Source: Takakia lepidozioides
Lineage: Eukaryota; Streptophyta; Takakiopsida; Takakiales; Takakiaceae
Reading direction: 5' to 3'
NCBI GenBank assembly: GCA_030704615.1
Contig: CM060734.1
Location: 50,980,042 to 51,044,041 of the forward strand
Length of the DNA: 64,000 nt
Positions 11,701-23,390 of the stretch are shown in pieces; positions within the stretch are counted from its first letter, which is position 1; each line of letters starts with the position of its first letter. Position numbers and translations under genes: made by a program. The notes below the pieces were generated by a model. That model saw only the letters and a program-made list of their open reading frames with translations, was not told the origin of the DNA and did no database searches.

Positions 11701-14213
11701 TATTTGCCTTGGGATGCAAATTGCGGTGGTTGAATTTGCTCGAAATGTAAGCATTATCTCCAAAACTAGGTTTCTTGAGTTGTGTCTGGTTCAGTGAAGA
11801 GTCTTAAGGGTTTTCCAGCTCTGACACCCTTCAATGTAATTGATTTGTATGTTATTGGCTTTTGGGATACAACCATCAGACATGTTTTTCAGAATGTGAG
11901 CTTTGGCACCCACGAGTCCATGGGTGCAATAGAATGTACTCGTAAGACCTTGTTTGTCCATGGGTGCGATAGAGTAAGAGAGCTTGGGTTTGTAACTGAG
12001 CTGACACTTGTCCCATGGATGTGCAGGTGTTGGGTTTGGAGGATGCAAACAGTACTGAGTTTGATTCAGCCACACCACATCCTTGTGTGGTTTTTATGCC
12101 AGAGGTACTGTGTTTGTGCCATTGTGTTTCTTCTCACTTCTCAAATATATTGTTGTTTCTGTTGGCCTAGTGTTCCTTGCGAATTCTTCATTTTATTTTT
12201 GTTTGTTCAGGTATCGAAGACGCATATGGGTGGCACGATGAGGTTGGGAGCCCGAAAGACATTGCTTCAGACTGCGGATTGTATAACTGCTAAATTGTAT
12301 GTGGGATCTAACCCTGGTCTCTGAACCTTGAGCATCTGTGGTGACTAAATTCTCATTGTTGTGTTTCCCACATGAATGTAGTCTAGCTCTGACAGGTGCA
12401 TCTTTGAGGATTACATAAAAGACGTCATGATGCCGATTATTGTTTGATATAGTTGCTGTTTGGGCAGCTACATGTTTCTGTAAACTCTGCAAGTGGAAGG
12501 CAGTCACGGGAGCCTCATGAGCGGACTTATTTAGATGTGTAACAGTAGCTGCTATAGGGGTACCAATGGGATAGTTGGGTGGCTGGTGTGAAGGTACCAA
12601 CGGGAGCTCTTTATAGATGAGCGACATCGTCACCGTTATGAGGTAGATTTGCCCATTGGTCACATGAAAGCATGTTGCAGTGAACATTCATTTCCGATTT
12701 GAAGTTGTTGATACACAAGATAGTGGAAATCCGTGGTCTGGTCTAACAGGTCAGGCAACCAGACACTTGGTCTCCGCATTCCGCTGAGCTAAGTTGACAA
12801 TGTACCAGTAAAGCAGTAACAGGTGTAAGCCTATGTATATCATTCTTTTGCAATGCAGTCTACCTTGTATAGCACCTTGCTACCTCTTATTTGAATGACA
12901 AACTAGTTATACACAATGGCTTCCCAGGCATTGGTGGCTCATCTGTGTGAATCCACATGTGTGTGGCAGGTGAACCCAGAGATGGTAGAGAGGTTGGAAG
13001 GAGCAGGGCTCCGGTTTGTTGGGAAGGATGAAACGGGCCGTCGGATGGAGGTCTGTATGGTCTTTCCACCAACCCTTATGAGTGATTACAACTGTTAGAT
13101 GATGAGGGGTAATTATGACTGATTGATTGTTTGTCCTGCCCTGTTTTTTCAGGGGTGCTTCAGTAAGCTGATGACCTTTCTGTTGTTTGCACCCTAGAGT
13201 AAGGTTAGAAGGGAGTACTGTATTAGAACTGAGCCATTATTTCAATTTACTAAGGATTTTTCAGTGTACATCAGCTTTATTATCTATACTCATTGTATTT
13301 GGATGAAATGCTGTATGGTTGTGCAGATTTTGGAGCTGCCAGGACATGCCTACTATGTGGGTGTGCAGTTTCATCCAGAGTTCAAGTCACGCCCCGGAAA
13401 ACCTTCTGCTGTCTTTTTAGGTGAGTTCCTGTGCCATCCAGATGGTGTTCGGGAGGCTATCTGTCTGACTCTTGAATGATGTATTTGAAAACCTGTGCTA
13501 ATTGTGGTTCAATCTTGCCTCATGTTTGGTTTGTGCGTCTGGACCTGAAGAGGTGAGTGAAAGGGTTGAAACTGTATAATAGATATCTACTGCCATTTAC
13601 AACACCTTGGTTTGGAGTCAGTTCATTCCCGTCTTCGAGTACATGAGCTACATATGTAATAACCCCTCCATCCTGTAGGGAAGAGACAAGAGTTCAGTTG
13701 ACAAAGCTGGCAGCATCTTTTGGTGCACCTCAAGTTAGATCTTCATTCTACCTCATAGAAGTAGGTGATTTCGGATTGATGTGATTTGTAAGGTTGTGTC
13801 TATGTTGGATTTGGAGGCCAAATAATCTACACGAGATCTTAATCTACTGTCACTCCAAGATTGTTCTATTTGTGCATCCACCACTTCTCCTTACCAGACT
13901 AGTTGATATTGCTCAAGAGTTCTGTATCAGGCAGGAGTCATTGACAGGAGAGTAACATCATGTGTCTATCAAATCTTTTGATTACGTTGAACCAAAATGG
14001 CATGTATGTGCAGGTCTCATTCTAGCGGCGTCAGGTCAGATGGACTCATATGTAAGTGGGGCACATGGGGGCTCAACTGTTTATGGTACCCAAGTAAAAG
14101 GGTCACCAGCACCCTCCCAAAATGAGACCGCCAACTCGAGATTTCATGAAAGGTTTTCAAAACTTGTTGTGTCCAACCACACCCAAAATGGTGATGTTGC
14201 GACACAGTCTTAA
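4278..14213 (+). CDS. CTP synthase, 22 exons, frame broken in exon 7
   Basis: CTP synthase makes CTP from UTP, ATP and glutamine in the cytosol. Exons by eye: 4278-4395, 4579-4658, 4888-4974, 5602-5652, 6404-6521, 7104-7160, 7515-7578, 7811-7894, 8147-8197, 8419-8481, 8783-8826, 9078-9147, 9954-10016, 10537-10626, 10967-11005, 11597-11746, 12027-12104, 12211-12300, about 12607-12642, 12970-13050, 13327-13420, 14014-14213. The start [17 protein letters not shown] holds the synthase P-loop. Exon 2 has [13 protein letters not shown] and exon 8 has KTKPTQHSV. Exon 16 carries the amidotransferase nucleophile (GICLGMQ) and exon 21 its His-Glu pair (VQFHPEF). About 602 residues would result, the normal plant length. 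Two oddities: exon 7 is one base short (GTTTTGGCG where GTTTTGGGCG would keep the frame), and the exon 14 donor is GC, not GT. Exon 19 has a poor acceptor. Either a recent pseudogene or a sequencing slip; all other exons keep phase. Confidence 0.9.
5736..5764. repeat. (CT)n microsatellite
   Basis: An uninterrupted CT dinucleotide run in intron 4 of the CTP synthase gene, directly upstream of a LINE-derived fragment. Confidence 0.95.
5766..6240 (+). mobile_element. LINE reverse-transcriptase tail fragment (CCHC knuckle) in an intron
   Basis: Within CTP synthase intron 4 a short reading frame (about 5775-5957) reads [17 protein letters not shown] and then [17 protein letters not shown]. This C-x2-C-x7-H-x4-C pattern is the zinc knuckle behind the reverse transcriptase of plant non-LTR retrotransposons. 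After a stop at about 5957 the same frame continues as [21 protein letters not shown] second copy of the tail lies at 34036-34250, and shorter relatives of the head are at 25938-25980 and about 54654-54710. Upstream RT motifs are absent, so this is a 3'-end fragment or a captured exon. Confidence 0.6.
7025..7046. repeat. (ATT)n microsatellite
   Basis: About seven ATT units in CTP synthase intron 5. Confidence 0.9.
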
Positions 14214-14608
14214 GACGAGAATCAATTAAAAATACATGTTAACACACCCCTCTTTCTCTCTCACCTGCGCAAAACAGAACTCCCTGTCACTAGGTGTTGT
14301 TCTTGGCTGGGTATGGGGGCATAGTCATCGTGGTTTGGTAGTTTGGTAGTATCCCCCTGGGGTAGTTTCTGAAGTTTCAGCATTGCCATCACTTTTAAGC
14401 ATGATAGTAAGATAGTTAGATACAGACAATGAGAAATCACCTCCTCTGGGAGTGTCAACTGAAACTTCTATTTCCATGTGACTTGCAACGGCTCATAAGT
14501 GGCTTAGCACAGAGCCAAGGTCAGAGGGAATGTAGTTCTTACATAGGAAAACTTGCACCTTATGATTGTTTCCTGGCTGCTGAAAGACTACATTACATCT
14601 TATCTTAT
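14214..14608. other. CTP synthase 3' flank
   Basis: Downstream of the stop codon the sequence AATTAAAAATAC at about 14223 is a weak plant-type polyadenylation candidate. No other gene-like signal was found. Confidence 0.3.
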
Positions 14609-14890
14609 TTAAAATGTTGTGACAGACCTGGTGGGACTTGCACTCCAAAGCTTCCATCCCACGCCCATACTGGGTATATCTGCAATCATCACACTCCATG
14701 AGACCTCATCTTGGTTAGCCATGTTGTTGAAACTTGAAACTCCCTTGGCATCCTTAATGCTCTTGTGTTTTGCATACATGTGCACTTGGGCAGTGTCAAG
14801 ATTCATACTTGTTCCAAATCCAGCTTTCACTATGTCAGTATGGACCTCTTTGCCCACACCCATGCTTGATCTATCCTGCCATTGGGGTAG
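14609..14890 (-). pseudogene. PPR gene fragment
   Basis: The minus strand reads GKEVHTDIVKAGFGTSMNLD, then VHMYAKHKSIKDAKGV, FNNMANQDEVSWSVMIA and GVGWKLW. These are one L, one S and part of a P motif of a PLS-class PPR protein. The flanks (upstream toward 15043 and downstream) do not continue the array, and there is no start or E/DYW domain. It is a lone scrap of the same family that fills 22.3-35.8 kb. Confidence 0.7.
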
Positions 14891-15915
14891 TCCATGAGAA
14901 CATATTGCTTTCAGCCATTGACGCATAGACGAGGGAAACCTGCTTACAAGGAATTGAGGCACATCAGAGGAAACCTGCTTCACATCTGCAAACAAGCTCA
15001 GCAGGTTTTCTCTGCATCCCCAAAACCCCCCCCCAGATTTCATAACTTAGCAGAAGAGTTGCCCTCAACCTGCATCCGTCCCAAAGATTACCACAGGCAA
15101 AGGAAGTGGGTTCGTCCAGATGGATGGAAAACAGTCTTCTTGTTTTTGAGAAAGTGGGAAGAGGCCCTTAAAGTGTATAAACTATAAACAAACACAACAT
15201 GAATAGTTCTTGCAAGAACCAAATTCTGAACAAACTACATAATGTATTTCAGGCGGTTGTCATTCACTAACTGTCAGATGGTGCACTGGTTGGGGGTTAA
15301 ACTTGCCTGGCCCCAGATACAGGGTTCAAACCTTGGATGGGGGATGACAATGAAGAAATTGATGTGCAGCTGTGCATACCTGCTCTGCGTATGATCATCT
15401 AAATAGATGTAAATGTGCCCTACGAGTCATCCCTCTTTTTGACGAGAATGTGCTCCAAGCATCTTACAACTTGCATCGTGTGAGATCTTTTGCCGATCAA
15501 CAAGTGGCAAGACTGCGATTCCCAAAACAAGCAACGTTCTTGGTCGGTCAGTTAAGTAAGCAAACCCCAGAAATTATCGATTGCTGATGTGTAATAAAAC
15601 AGAGTTGACCCAAGCACGTCTGCCAACAAAAGGGCAGTGATAAATGCTGACGTGACAAATACAACCACCGCCTTTTGACTTGCAGATTGATGTGCACCAC
15701 CATCACCTTCGGCAATGCCGGCAATGGCTCTGGTCTGTCGCTTTCGCTGTCTGCAACTGTTGTTACAGCTGGGTTCTCTCAAAAGTCTCAGTGGGGTAGC
15801 CATGGAACACTGACTTCCATGTCCCCAGGTCACTGTCAAGATCAGTCAAGACATCTCATGGAGGCTGATAATCTTAGGGTATCGTGTGAGAGAACTTGAC
15901 AGTAGTGACGTTGTG
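14891..15915. other. Intergenic, no recognisable gene
   Basis: Several open frames under 100 codons on both strands (for example 15372-15587 plus, 15552-15839 minus) carry no motif I recognise and lack convincing splice context. Confidence 0.3.
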
Positions 15916-15916
15916 T

Positions 15917-15923
15917 GTATAAA
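15917..15923 (+). promoter_or_regulatory. Possible TATA box
   Basis: TATAAAT lies about 125 bases upstream of the ATG at 16045 and would put transcription start near 15950. Supported only by position and sequence. Confidence 0.3.
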
Positions 15924-16044
15924 TGTAGATGCAGAGAGGATGCGGATGCACAGTGCCCAGGGAGAACTCGGAACTCATCTGGAGGCCAGTGAAGACTGAG
16001 ACAGAGCAGGCTGAATTATTGCGATTTGAATTCCGGAAGGTATC

Positions 16045-16213
16045 ATGGGTTTCATGGAAAATTACCATCTGAGGGCACATCCACGGAGTTGGACAGTTAC
16101 TGCATCATGGGTGCTGGTGCTCCAGCTCTTGGTCGTCAGCAGCATGATCGTTGTGGAGGCAAGAGACACCCCATCATCGCCGAATCAGTTCCTGGGCGCA
16201 GTGTGGATCTCAG
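16045..16213 (+). CDS. Possible first exon of a secreted or membrane protein
   Basis: From the ATG the frame begins MGFMENYHLRAHPRSWTV, then a hydrophobic stretch (WVLVLQLLVVSSMIVV) ending at VEARD. This looks like a signal peptide with an alanine-type cleavage site, or a signal anchor. The frame reaches a plausible donor, CAG followed by GTACAC, at 16214. A TATA-like box lies 125 bases upstream. Matching downstream exons were not recognised; reading through the donor gives an unremarkable tail to 16482. It may be the stranded 5' end of a gene, a captured exon, or chance. I do not recognise the protein family. Confidence 0.3.
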
Positions 16214-18055
16214 GTACACACTACACACACTCTCCATTACATCTACTGCGTAGATTTAACTTGGATCCGAGAGAGAGAGAGCTACGTTGGCATCAACTGT
16301 CGGGTTGTAGCGTTAGCCAGTTTGGAGGCCGAACGAGACTCGGCGTTGATCTGGTTTCACAAAGGACTGTGACAAAGACGACTATATATGACTTCGAAAG
16401 TTTGTACAGGCTTTGCAGCGTCTCCGAACAAATTGTAAAACCCCTTGGCATCCCTGCACGGCTTCATACCTTAAATCCGTAGCCTTATGTCACAGAATTC
16501 GGAAATTGGATTCTTAAAACATCCAGATCGTAGATTGTTCTCGGTCAGGATCCTGTAATATCTTGGAAGAAGAATTAAACTGATGGGTCACGATTTCAAT
16601 CCATATCGTAGTGGCCTCCTGTTAATGTTTCAGTCAAGTTCATTCTCTCTCCCATTTCCACGTCCCTTTGCTATAAAGAACCACCAATGCTTTGAATAGC
16701 TCTTCACGGGTTTAGGTGGTTCCCTGCCCACTTGTATAACTGAGTATTATTGTAGACTTGCGACTTGAGCACCTCCCCCACTTCCTCCTTGACAGTGAAA
16801 GTGATCATGTGTTTTGTCCAGGCTCAAATGCGTTTCATTCGGCTCGAAGCCATATCCCAGCACCGATTGGACATCCGCCATCGCCTAAAATAATAGAACC
16901 CCCTCCCGTGGATAAGTCAATCTCCCCGTAACTTCTCATGTCGAACCTGGAAATTGCATCTGCTGTAGAATCCGATGTGAAGGTCACTGGAATAAAGATG
17001 TTGGTCAGGAATGTGTGGTATGTACATGAATATGAACAGGATGCATCAGACGTTCTCCCACAGTATACCTGTACAGCCATTTCTTTTCTCTCCTTAGGCG
17101 CAGGGAAAGACGTCAATTACTCACTTGCCTTTCAAGGATCTAAATACTCCAGAATCGTTTCCAGCGGGCCACTGCCCAGTCCACTACAAACTTCCTCAAT
17201 AAACCTTGATGTCTAGACTCGGGGGATGCACTCTTCATAAAAGAACCATATCTCGTGCGTGCATTAGTCAATAAACAATACCCCTATATATAGGTTACTT
17301 CATGAATTTATCATATGTATACATACATTTTAAAATTTACTAAACCCCCTAATGTATTTATTTATATATATATATAATGAATAACAACACCCTGCTGTAT
17401 GTATTCATGTGTTGATTCAGAATGTAATAAACCCTTCATTTATGTATAATTTTTAATAAAACAAAATTTGACTAATTTTTTACATCAGATTTAAAAAATA
17501 TTTAAAATAACTTGTATAATAAAAATTAGTGTCAAATTTATTTTTCATTGATGAAATTGTTAAAACTGTTTTATCATTTGGATCGAGCTTATACCTATTA
17601 GAGACTGCATCATACTTTAAAAAAGCTAATGCTATGATAGACTCTAGATCAACCATCATATTGTCCGTCACAATCATAGGAGTAAAATGATCCTTTCACT
17701 TTTTCGTACCAAGCTAGACCTATTTCTACATTGGAAGGCCGTATCAACAAATCAATTGGATCCTTATACTCAATTCGTCGATTATTGACTTTTCGACGCA
17801 TTTTCTGAACCCTACCCAAATACCAAAAACCTTTTGTCACCTCATGACAGCTCATGGCAGACTCTGGCGTGAGGGGATACTTGACGACCTCATAATGATG
17901 ACGCTTGTTCCTGGCAAGGGGCTGAGGCGAAAGGGTGCGGCCTCTCTTCACCTGTGTACAAACCATGAATACAACCTCAGCCTTGCTACTAGCAGCTGCA
18001 GCAGCTGAGACTGACGGCGTGAAGTTCTTCCAGCAAACACCCCAACCCTACCTAC
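16214..18055. other. Intergenic, AT-rich in the middle
   Basis: 17220-17480 is strongly AT-rich (TATATATA, poly-A/T tracts). On the minus strand 17966 to 17480 two overlapping frames (105 and 65 codons) meet near 17660 and may be one broken reading frame. It includes NNRRIEYKDPIDLLIRPSN and KYDAVSNRYKLDPNDKTVL. I do not recognise this protein; its basic, Asn-rich make-up hints at a transposon or organelle-derived relic, but that is a guess. Confidence 0.3.
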
Positions 18056-20400
18056 AGTAACATATCAAAATCACTACAAAACACCATAGATCGACCAACG
18101 AGCTTCTCCTCATCTCTGTTATCTGTTTTTGGATACTTTCCTGCTGCCACATCGGCAGTAACTTGTCAAAGTCACTCCTGACCACCACAGATCCACCCAA
18201 CAAGCTAACTTAAAGAATTCAATATGCATCTCAGGGCCAAGTCTGATGAGAGGGTAAAACAAAGACCTCTTGTGTGTGGTGGGACAAATGAGGCAAAAAG
18301 GTGAATGCCTGCAGATTACCAGATGTCATTTTGAATGCTGCAGACTCGGCCCTGAGATGCATATTGAATTTTGGAAGTTAGTTCGTTGGGTGGATCTGTG
18401 GTGGTTAGGAGAGACTTTGACAAGTTACTGCCAGTGTGGCAGCAGGAAAGTAACCAAAAACAGATAACATGGATGAGGAGAAGGCACCTTCTTTACACAT
18501 TTCACCCTGTTTTCCCCTCTTATCAGAATCTGCCCTAAATTTCCATGTTGAATTCTGCATGTTAGCTGGTACTTTGGTAGTTTGGAGTGACTTTGACATG
18601 ATACAGCCTATGTGACAACAGGAAAGTATCCAAATTAAACAGGTAACAGAGATAAGGAGAAGCTGTGGTATAAATACTTTTCTGACCCTAGTCAATGGTG
18701 GGACAACGTTGGCAAAAAGGTGAATGCCTGTCAGATTACCACATGTCATTCTGAACGCTGCAGACACAAGCTGCTTGGCTGGGGTCAGAAAAGTATTCAT
18801 TCCACAGCTTCTCCTCATCTCTGTTTACCTGTTTTTGGATACTTTCATATGTCACATTGGCAATATCATGTCAAAGTCACTCCAAACTACCATTAAAGGT
18901 TCACTCACAGCTAACTTGCAGAATTCAACATGGAAATTTAGGGCAGATTCTGATAAGAGGGAAAAACAGGGTGAAATGTGTTGAAGAAGGTGCATTCTCC
19001 TCATCTATGTTATCTGTTATTGGATACTTTCCTGCTGCCACATCGGCAGTAACTTGTCAAAGTCACTCCTAACCACCACATATCCACCCAACGAGCTAAC
19101 TTACAGAGTTCAATATGCATCTTAGGGCCGAATCTGATGAGAGGGTAAAACAGACAGAAATAGGTTGAAGAAGAAGGTGCCCTCACCACGTTGTCCTTGA
19201 CCTTGTGTCATGACCCATGGAGGATTTCACCGAACATCAACCCTAAAGAACCTCTTGTGTGTGCAGCTTGTGTCTGCAGCCTTCAGAATGACATCTGGTA
19301 ATCTGCAGGCATTCACCTTTTTGCCTTGTTTGTCCCACAATTGGCTGGGGTCAGAAAAGTATTCATCCCACAGCTTCTCCTCATCTCTGTTTACCTGTTT
19401 TTGGATACTTTCCTGTGTCACATTGGCAGTATCAAGTCAAAGTCACTCCAAACTACCATTAAAGGTTCACTCAATCAGCTAACTTGCAGAATTCAACATG
19501 GAAATGTAGGGCAGATTCTGATAAGCGGGGAAAACATGGTGAAATGTGTTGAAGAAGGTGCTTCTCCTACCCTATGTGATCTGTTTTTGGATACTTTCCT
19601 GCTGCCACATCAGCAGTAACTTGTCAAAGTCACTCCTAACCACCACGGATCCCCCGGCGAGCTAACTTACAGAGTTCAATACGCATCTCAAGGCCGAGTC
19701 TGATGAGAGGGTAAAACAGACAGAAATAGGTTGAAGAAGAAGATGCACTCACCACATTGTCCTTGACCTTGTGTCATGACCCATGGAGGATTTTACCGAA
19801 CATCAACCCTAAAGAACCTCTTGTGTGTGCAGCTTGTGCCTGAAGCCTTCAGAATGACATCTGGTAATATGTAGGGATTCACCTTTTTGCCTTGTTTGTC
19901 CCACCATTGGCTGGGGTCGTTCATCCCACAGCTTCTCCTCATCTCTGTTTACCTGTTTTTGGATACCTTCCTGTGTCACATTGGCAGTATCATTTCAAAG
20001 TCACTCCAAACTACCAAAGGTTCACTCAACCAGCTACCTTGCAGAATTCAACATAGAAATGTCGGGCCGATTCTGATAAGAGGGGAAAACAGAGTGAAAT
20101 GTGTTGAAGAAGGTGCCTTCTCCTCAACTATGTTATCTGTTTTTGGATACTTTCCTGCTGTCCCATGGCAATAACTTGTCAAAGTCACTCCTAACCACCA
20201 CAGATCCACCCAACGAGCTAAAGTATAGAATTCAACATGCATCTCAGGGCCGAGTCTGATGAGAGGGGAAAACAGGCAGAAATAGGTCAAAGAAGAAGCT
20301 GCCCTCACCACGTTGTTCTTGACTTGTGTCATGACCCATGGAGGATTTGACCGACCATCAACCCAAAAGGACCTCTAGTGTGTGCTGCTTGTGTCTGTAG
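18056..20400. repeat. 0.57-kb repeat: inverted pair plus tandem copies
   Basis: Each unit has two related halves. Half A starts GGGGTCAGAAAAGTATTCAT and includes GTCACATTGGCAGTATCATG. Half B includes CTGCTGCCACATCGGCAGTA and ends with GACCTTGTGTCATGACCC. Plus-oriented units start at about 18770, 19338 and 19903 (spacing about 568 and 565). A minus-oriented stretch at 18350-18765 mirrors both the plus half at 18105-18240 and the plus unit from 18770, so the array opens with a large palindrome. Open frames inside, such as FIPQLLLISVYLFLDTF, recur only because the DNA repeats. A further partial copy lies at 35060-35345 and a scrap at about 22325-22400. Confidence 0.8.
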
Positions 20401-20479
20401 TCAGGTATTGTCGGATTTCTCTGTGAGAACCACCACGGTGCAGCTAGGCAGATAGAGATTGACACACGGCCTGCCCCAA

Positions 20480-20575
20480 CCTGCGCGCAACAGAAGAAGA
20501 CAAGGTGAGCGCGCAGCAGAAGAGGACGACGAGGTGAGCGCGCTGCAGAAGAGGACGAGGTCTGCGCGGCGGATA
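20480..20575. repeat. GC-rich short tandem repeat
   Basis: About three degenerate units of roughly 36 bases containing GCAGAAGAGGACGACGAGG and GGTGAGCGCG. Located between the 0.57-kb array and the end of the second Helitron-like element. Confidence 0.6.
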
Positions 20576-20929
20576 GGGCTTAGTGCTAGGCGGGAGAAAA
20601 AAAAAGTCTCAAAAGGAACTTGAGCGCTGAATGCCGCGGCGGGTGAACGATGACCTTACCAGTACACTACACACTATCACCTACGACATTATCTCAAATA
20701 TGTATATATACTAGGGCTTCGCGTTGCTCCGCACTACTAGCGACGAATTCTGAGAAAGACGCCTGGACGGATGGGCCATACTGGAGGAACTTGAGAGAGA
20801 GTTGGAGGTGTTTTCCATGGGTCGTCTTGGTACAACAAGTAGATTTGGACTATGATAAATCAGTATTTTTTTATTATCCGTTGTGAGCATGCATTGGAAA
20901 AATATAGACTTTTTGAAAAGGAGAAGGAG

Positions 20930-21165
20930 GATGGTCTTTATAAAATATGGTGGTCCTTACATGGAACGTTTAGATGTGTCTAATTTAAGCTCTACCAAGC
21001 TATGCTTTTGCTCCAGTTGTCGTCGTTCGATTCTGTCTCTTCCGGTGCTTAGGCCAACAGTTTGACCCCTTTTAATTGGAATGAAAGCCCGTGTTTCTTG
21101 TGACGAAAATTCATCCAATATCGGATGTTACACTTGATTGCAACGAGATCCCCTGAACGTACGGA
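20930..21165 (-). pseudogene. C-terminal scrap of the element-encoded basic protein
   Basis: The minus strand reads SVRSGDLVAIKCNIRYWMNF, then RHKKHGLSFQLKGVKLLA and a stop. It is nearly identical to the C-terminal part of the longer frame at 26318-27049 in element I. The N-terminal part is missing: homology ends near 21165, where the sequence changes. It shows that both elements share this gene next to their 3' end. Confidence 0.6.
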
Positions 21166-21179
21166 GTAGTGCTTAGGGC

Positions 21180-22320
21180 CCTGCCCACTTGCACTTTTCA
21201 GTTAGTGTCTGCAACAGTTAGTTAGTGTTCCAACTTACAGTTAAATGCATCCCCCCCACCAAAAAAAGAAGAAGCTTGCTTCAGGTTCGCTGAACTTAAA
21301 TGTGATGGTACCCGTTATCTTAAACTGTCTTCGACACAAAATCCGCCACCTGGCTAATCGGAAGTATCGAGTAGCCTCAAGTCTTGACTAAGTTTTGTAA
21401 CTCACCAAGTTCCATCAAATCCAGCATTTTGAAGCAAATTGTTCCACATACATGAGGGGAAATCTGCTATGGGCCTTGTTCAGTTGAAAGCTTCTACTTC
21501 CTCTTAATGTGGAAGTTGAGGACCTTTCATGGACTTCATGCCGCAGATCTGGGAGAACAGAATTTTTTGTCTCCTTTGGCAAACTCTATGTTCTTCCAAA
21601 AGCAGGGTCGACCAAACTCCCAAATAAAGCACACCAAGTAACTAGAAAACTGACCTGCCAAGGATAGAAACAAATTTGCAGTAATTTTCTTTCTATGAAC
21701 TGGGAAGCAGGAAGGTAGCTTCAGAAAGCTCCAAGGTTCTCAGGTTCTCAGGTTCTCTTTGAAGCTTCTGAGAGGACGTAGATAAGAGGGACAAATCGCG
21801 TTTAAAGAGACGAGAGGTTTGCAAAGTGGAGTTTGAGGCCGATTGATAACAAATCAAGCAGTAGCATGCCCTGGCAGAGAACAGGTCTTGTTGGGTTTCA
21901 CATCTATCTCTGCATCCATAGTCACCCCACCAATGCACCCTAACTTGGTTACAGCTTTTGGTGAACAATCAAGATCCTAAACCCACACTTAGACCAGTCT
22001 CTTGTTGGATATTGCTGAGACCTGCTGATGCAAATGTCCCACTACAATTTTTAAGCTAAGGATCATACATTTGTAGCCAAGAAGTGCTTTCAAAGTGGAA
22101 GTGGAAGCACCAATTTTGGTTCTTATCTCACATGACAGTCGTCCTTTTGACAAGCAGCAGCTACCCAGTCACAGCTACAAGGGAGCTAAGTGTTCATCCA
22201 GTGCTGTCAGAACCTAAAGTGATATGTGTGGTTTATAGCATATCAAGATAGGAATAAAACCCAAAATAATGTGGCCTTTAAGCCTATTAACTCCACATCT
22301 AGAACATGAAACAAGCATAA
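21180..22320. other. Element II interior without a recognised gene
   Basis: No PPR or other recognised motif. The only long minus frame (21693-21968, 91 codons) is unrecognised. AGGTTCTC repeats three times at about 21731-21760. Confidence 0.3.
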
Positions 22321-22321
22321 T

Positions 22322-22582
22322 TCATTCACTCAACCAGTAACTTGCAGATTTCAATAAGAGGGGAAAACAGTGTGAAATGTTTTGAAGGCACTTCATCTGC
22401 CCAGACAATCTTCTCAGCTCAGCATGGATTTCCTTAATTCTGGGATGCCATCTACAGCGAAGGTGTGCACTTTTGTTGCAAATCTCAATGCAGCAGTGAC
22501 CTACCTCCTTTCTAACCCTTCTGACCTTCATCATTCTTCTCACCAACTCCTGCTTTTGCGATGCAACCATGCACCCCTTCAC
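22322..22582 (-). pseudogene. PPR E/E+ domain relic
   Basis: RRMMKVRRVRKEVGHCCIEI and HPRIKEIHAELRRLSGQMK match the E to E+ section that follows the last PPR motif in plant editing factors (usual form MKERGVRKEPGRSWIEV, then SHPRIKEIH). The glycine-proline of the PG box is replaced by VGH. The DYW domain that should follow is absent; at about 22380 the sequence switches to a scrap of the 0.57-kb repeat. Confidence 0.75.
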
Positions 22583-22689
22583 TCATTTCCAAGGCTGCCA
22601 GGATTTGCACAAGCATTGCAAATGCACACAAACATGATGTGGCGAGGCTTCACCCCTTCCCCCATAATTTGCTCATAGGTCTCCGAAAC

Positions 22690-23390
22690 CTCCATCCCAC
22701 GTCCTACCCTGCAAGCAACGCGTTCCACGACATCACATTTCATTCAGCATTATAGTGGAACACTGCCTTCGCATCCTTGATGCTCCCACATTTGGCATAC
22801 ATGTCCACGAGGGCATTGTTAAGAATAACATTGGGTACAATTCCAGCTTTGACGATGTCACCATGGACCTCTTTCCCCTTTTCCAGGGCTCCCAAGCTTG
22901 CACATACAAATTACGGTGATGTGGTTGGGCTTCACCCCTTTGCAGAATACACATAAGTTCCTTTGGTTTGCATCCTCAATGCACCCAAATTTGGCATACA
23001 TGCCCACGAGGATATCGTACAGAATCACATCTGGTACAATTCCAGCTTTTGCGATACAACCACGCACCTCTTGCCCTTTTCCAGGGCTGCCAGGCTTGCA
23101 CAAGCATTGGAATCACAAACAAACATGATGTGGTTGCCCTCACCCCTTTGCACATCATTTGCTCATAGGTCTCCAAAGCCTCCAACCCGCGCCGCTGCTG
23201 TGCATACCCTGCAAGCATCGCGTTGGGCAGTGTTCAGAATGACATCTGGTACAATTCCAGATTTGACGATGTCACCATGGGCCTCTTTCCCCTTTTCCAG
23301 GGCTGCCAGGCTAGCACACGCACTGCAAATGCAAACATACGTGCCTTTAGTTGACCATCTACCCATGCAGGCTACTTGTAGCTATTGATC
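22690..23390 (-). pseudogene. PPR fragments, frameshifted
   Basis: Pieces of PLS motifs recur in all three minus frames: [22 protein letters not shown] (23218 downward), PDVILYDILVGMYAKFGCIEDA (about 22980-23040) and CKPGSPGKG. Frameshifts occur at least near 22960 and 23120. Within 22890-23110 the same L-motif segment appears twice, so this is a collapsed mix of at least two units. Confidence 0.7.

Noticed and set aside
17480-17966. Organelle ribosomal protein gene moved to the nucleus
   Set aside because: The basic make-up suggested it, but no motif of any ribosomal protein could be matched and the frame is broken.
18724-20174. Small protein family with FIPQLLLISVYLFLDTF
   Set aside because: The frames recur only because the DNA is repeated; frames differ between copies and no start context or splice signal is shared.
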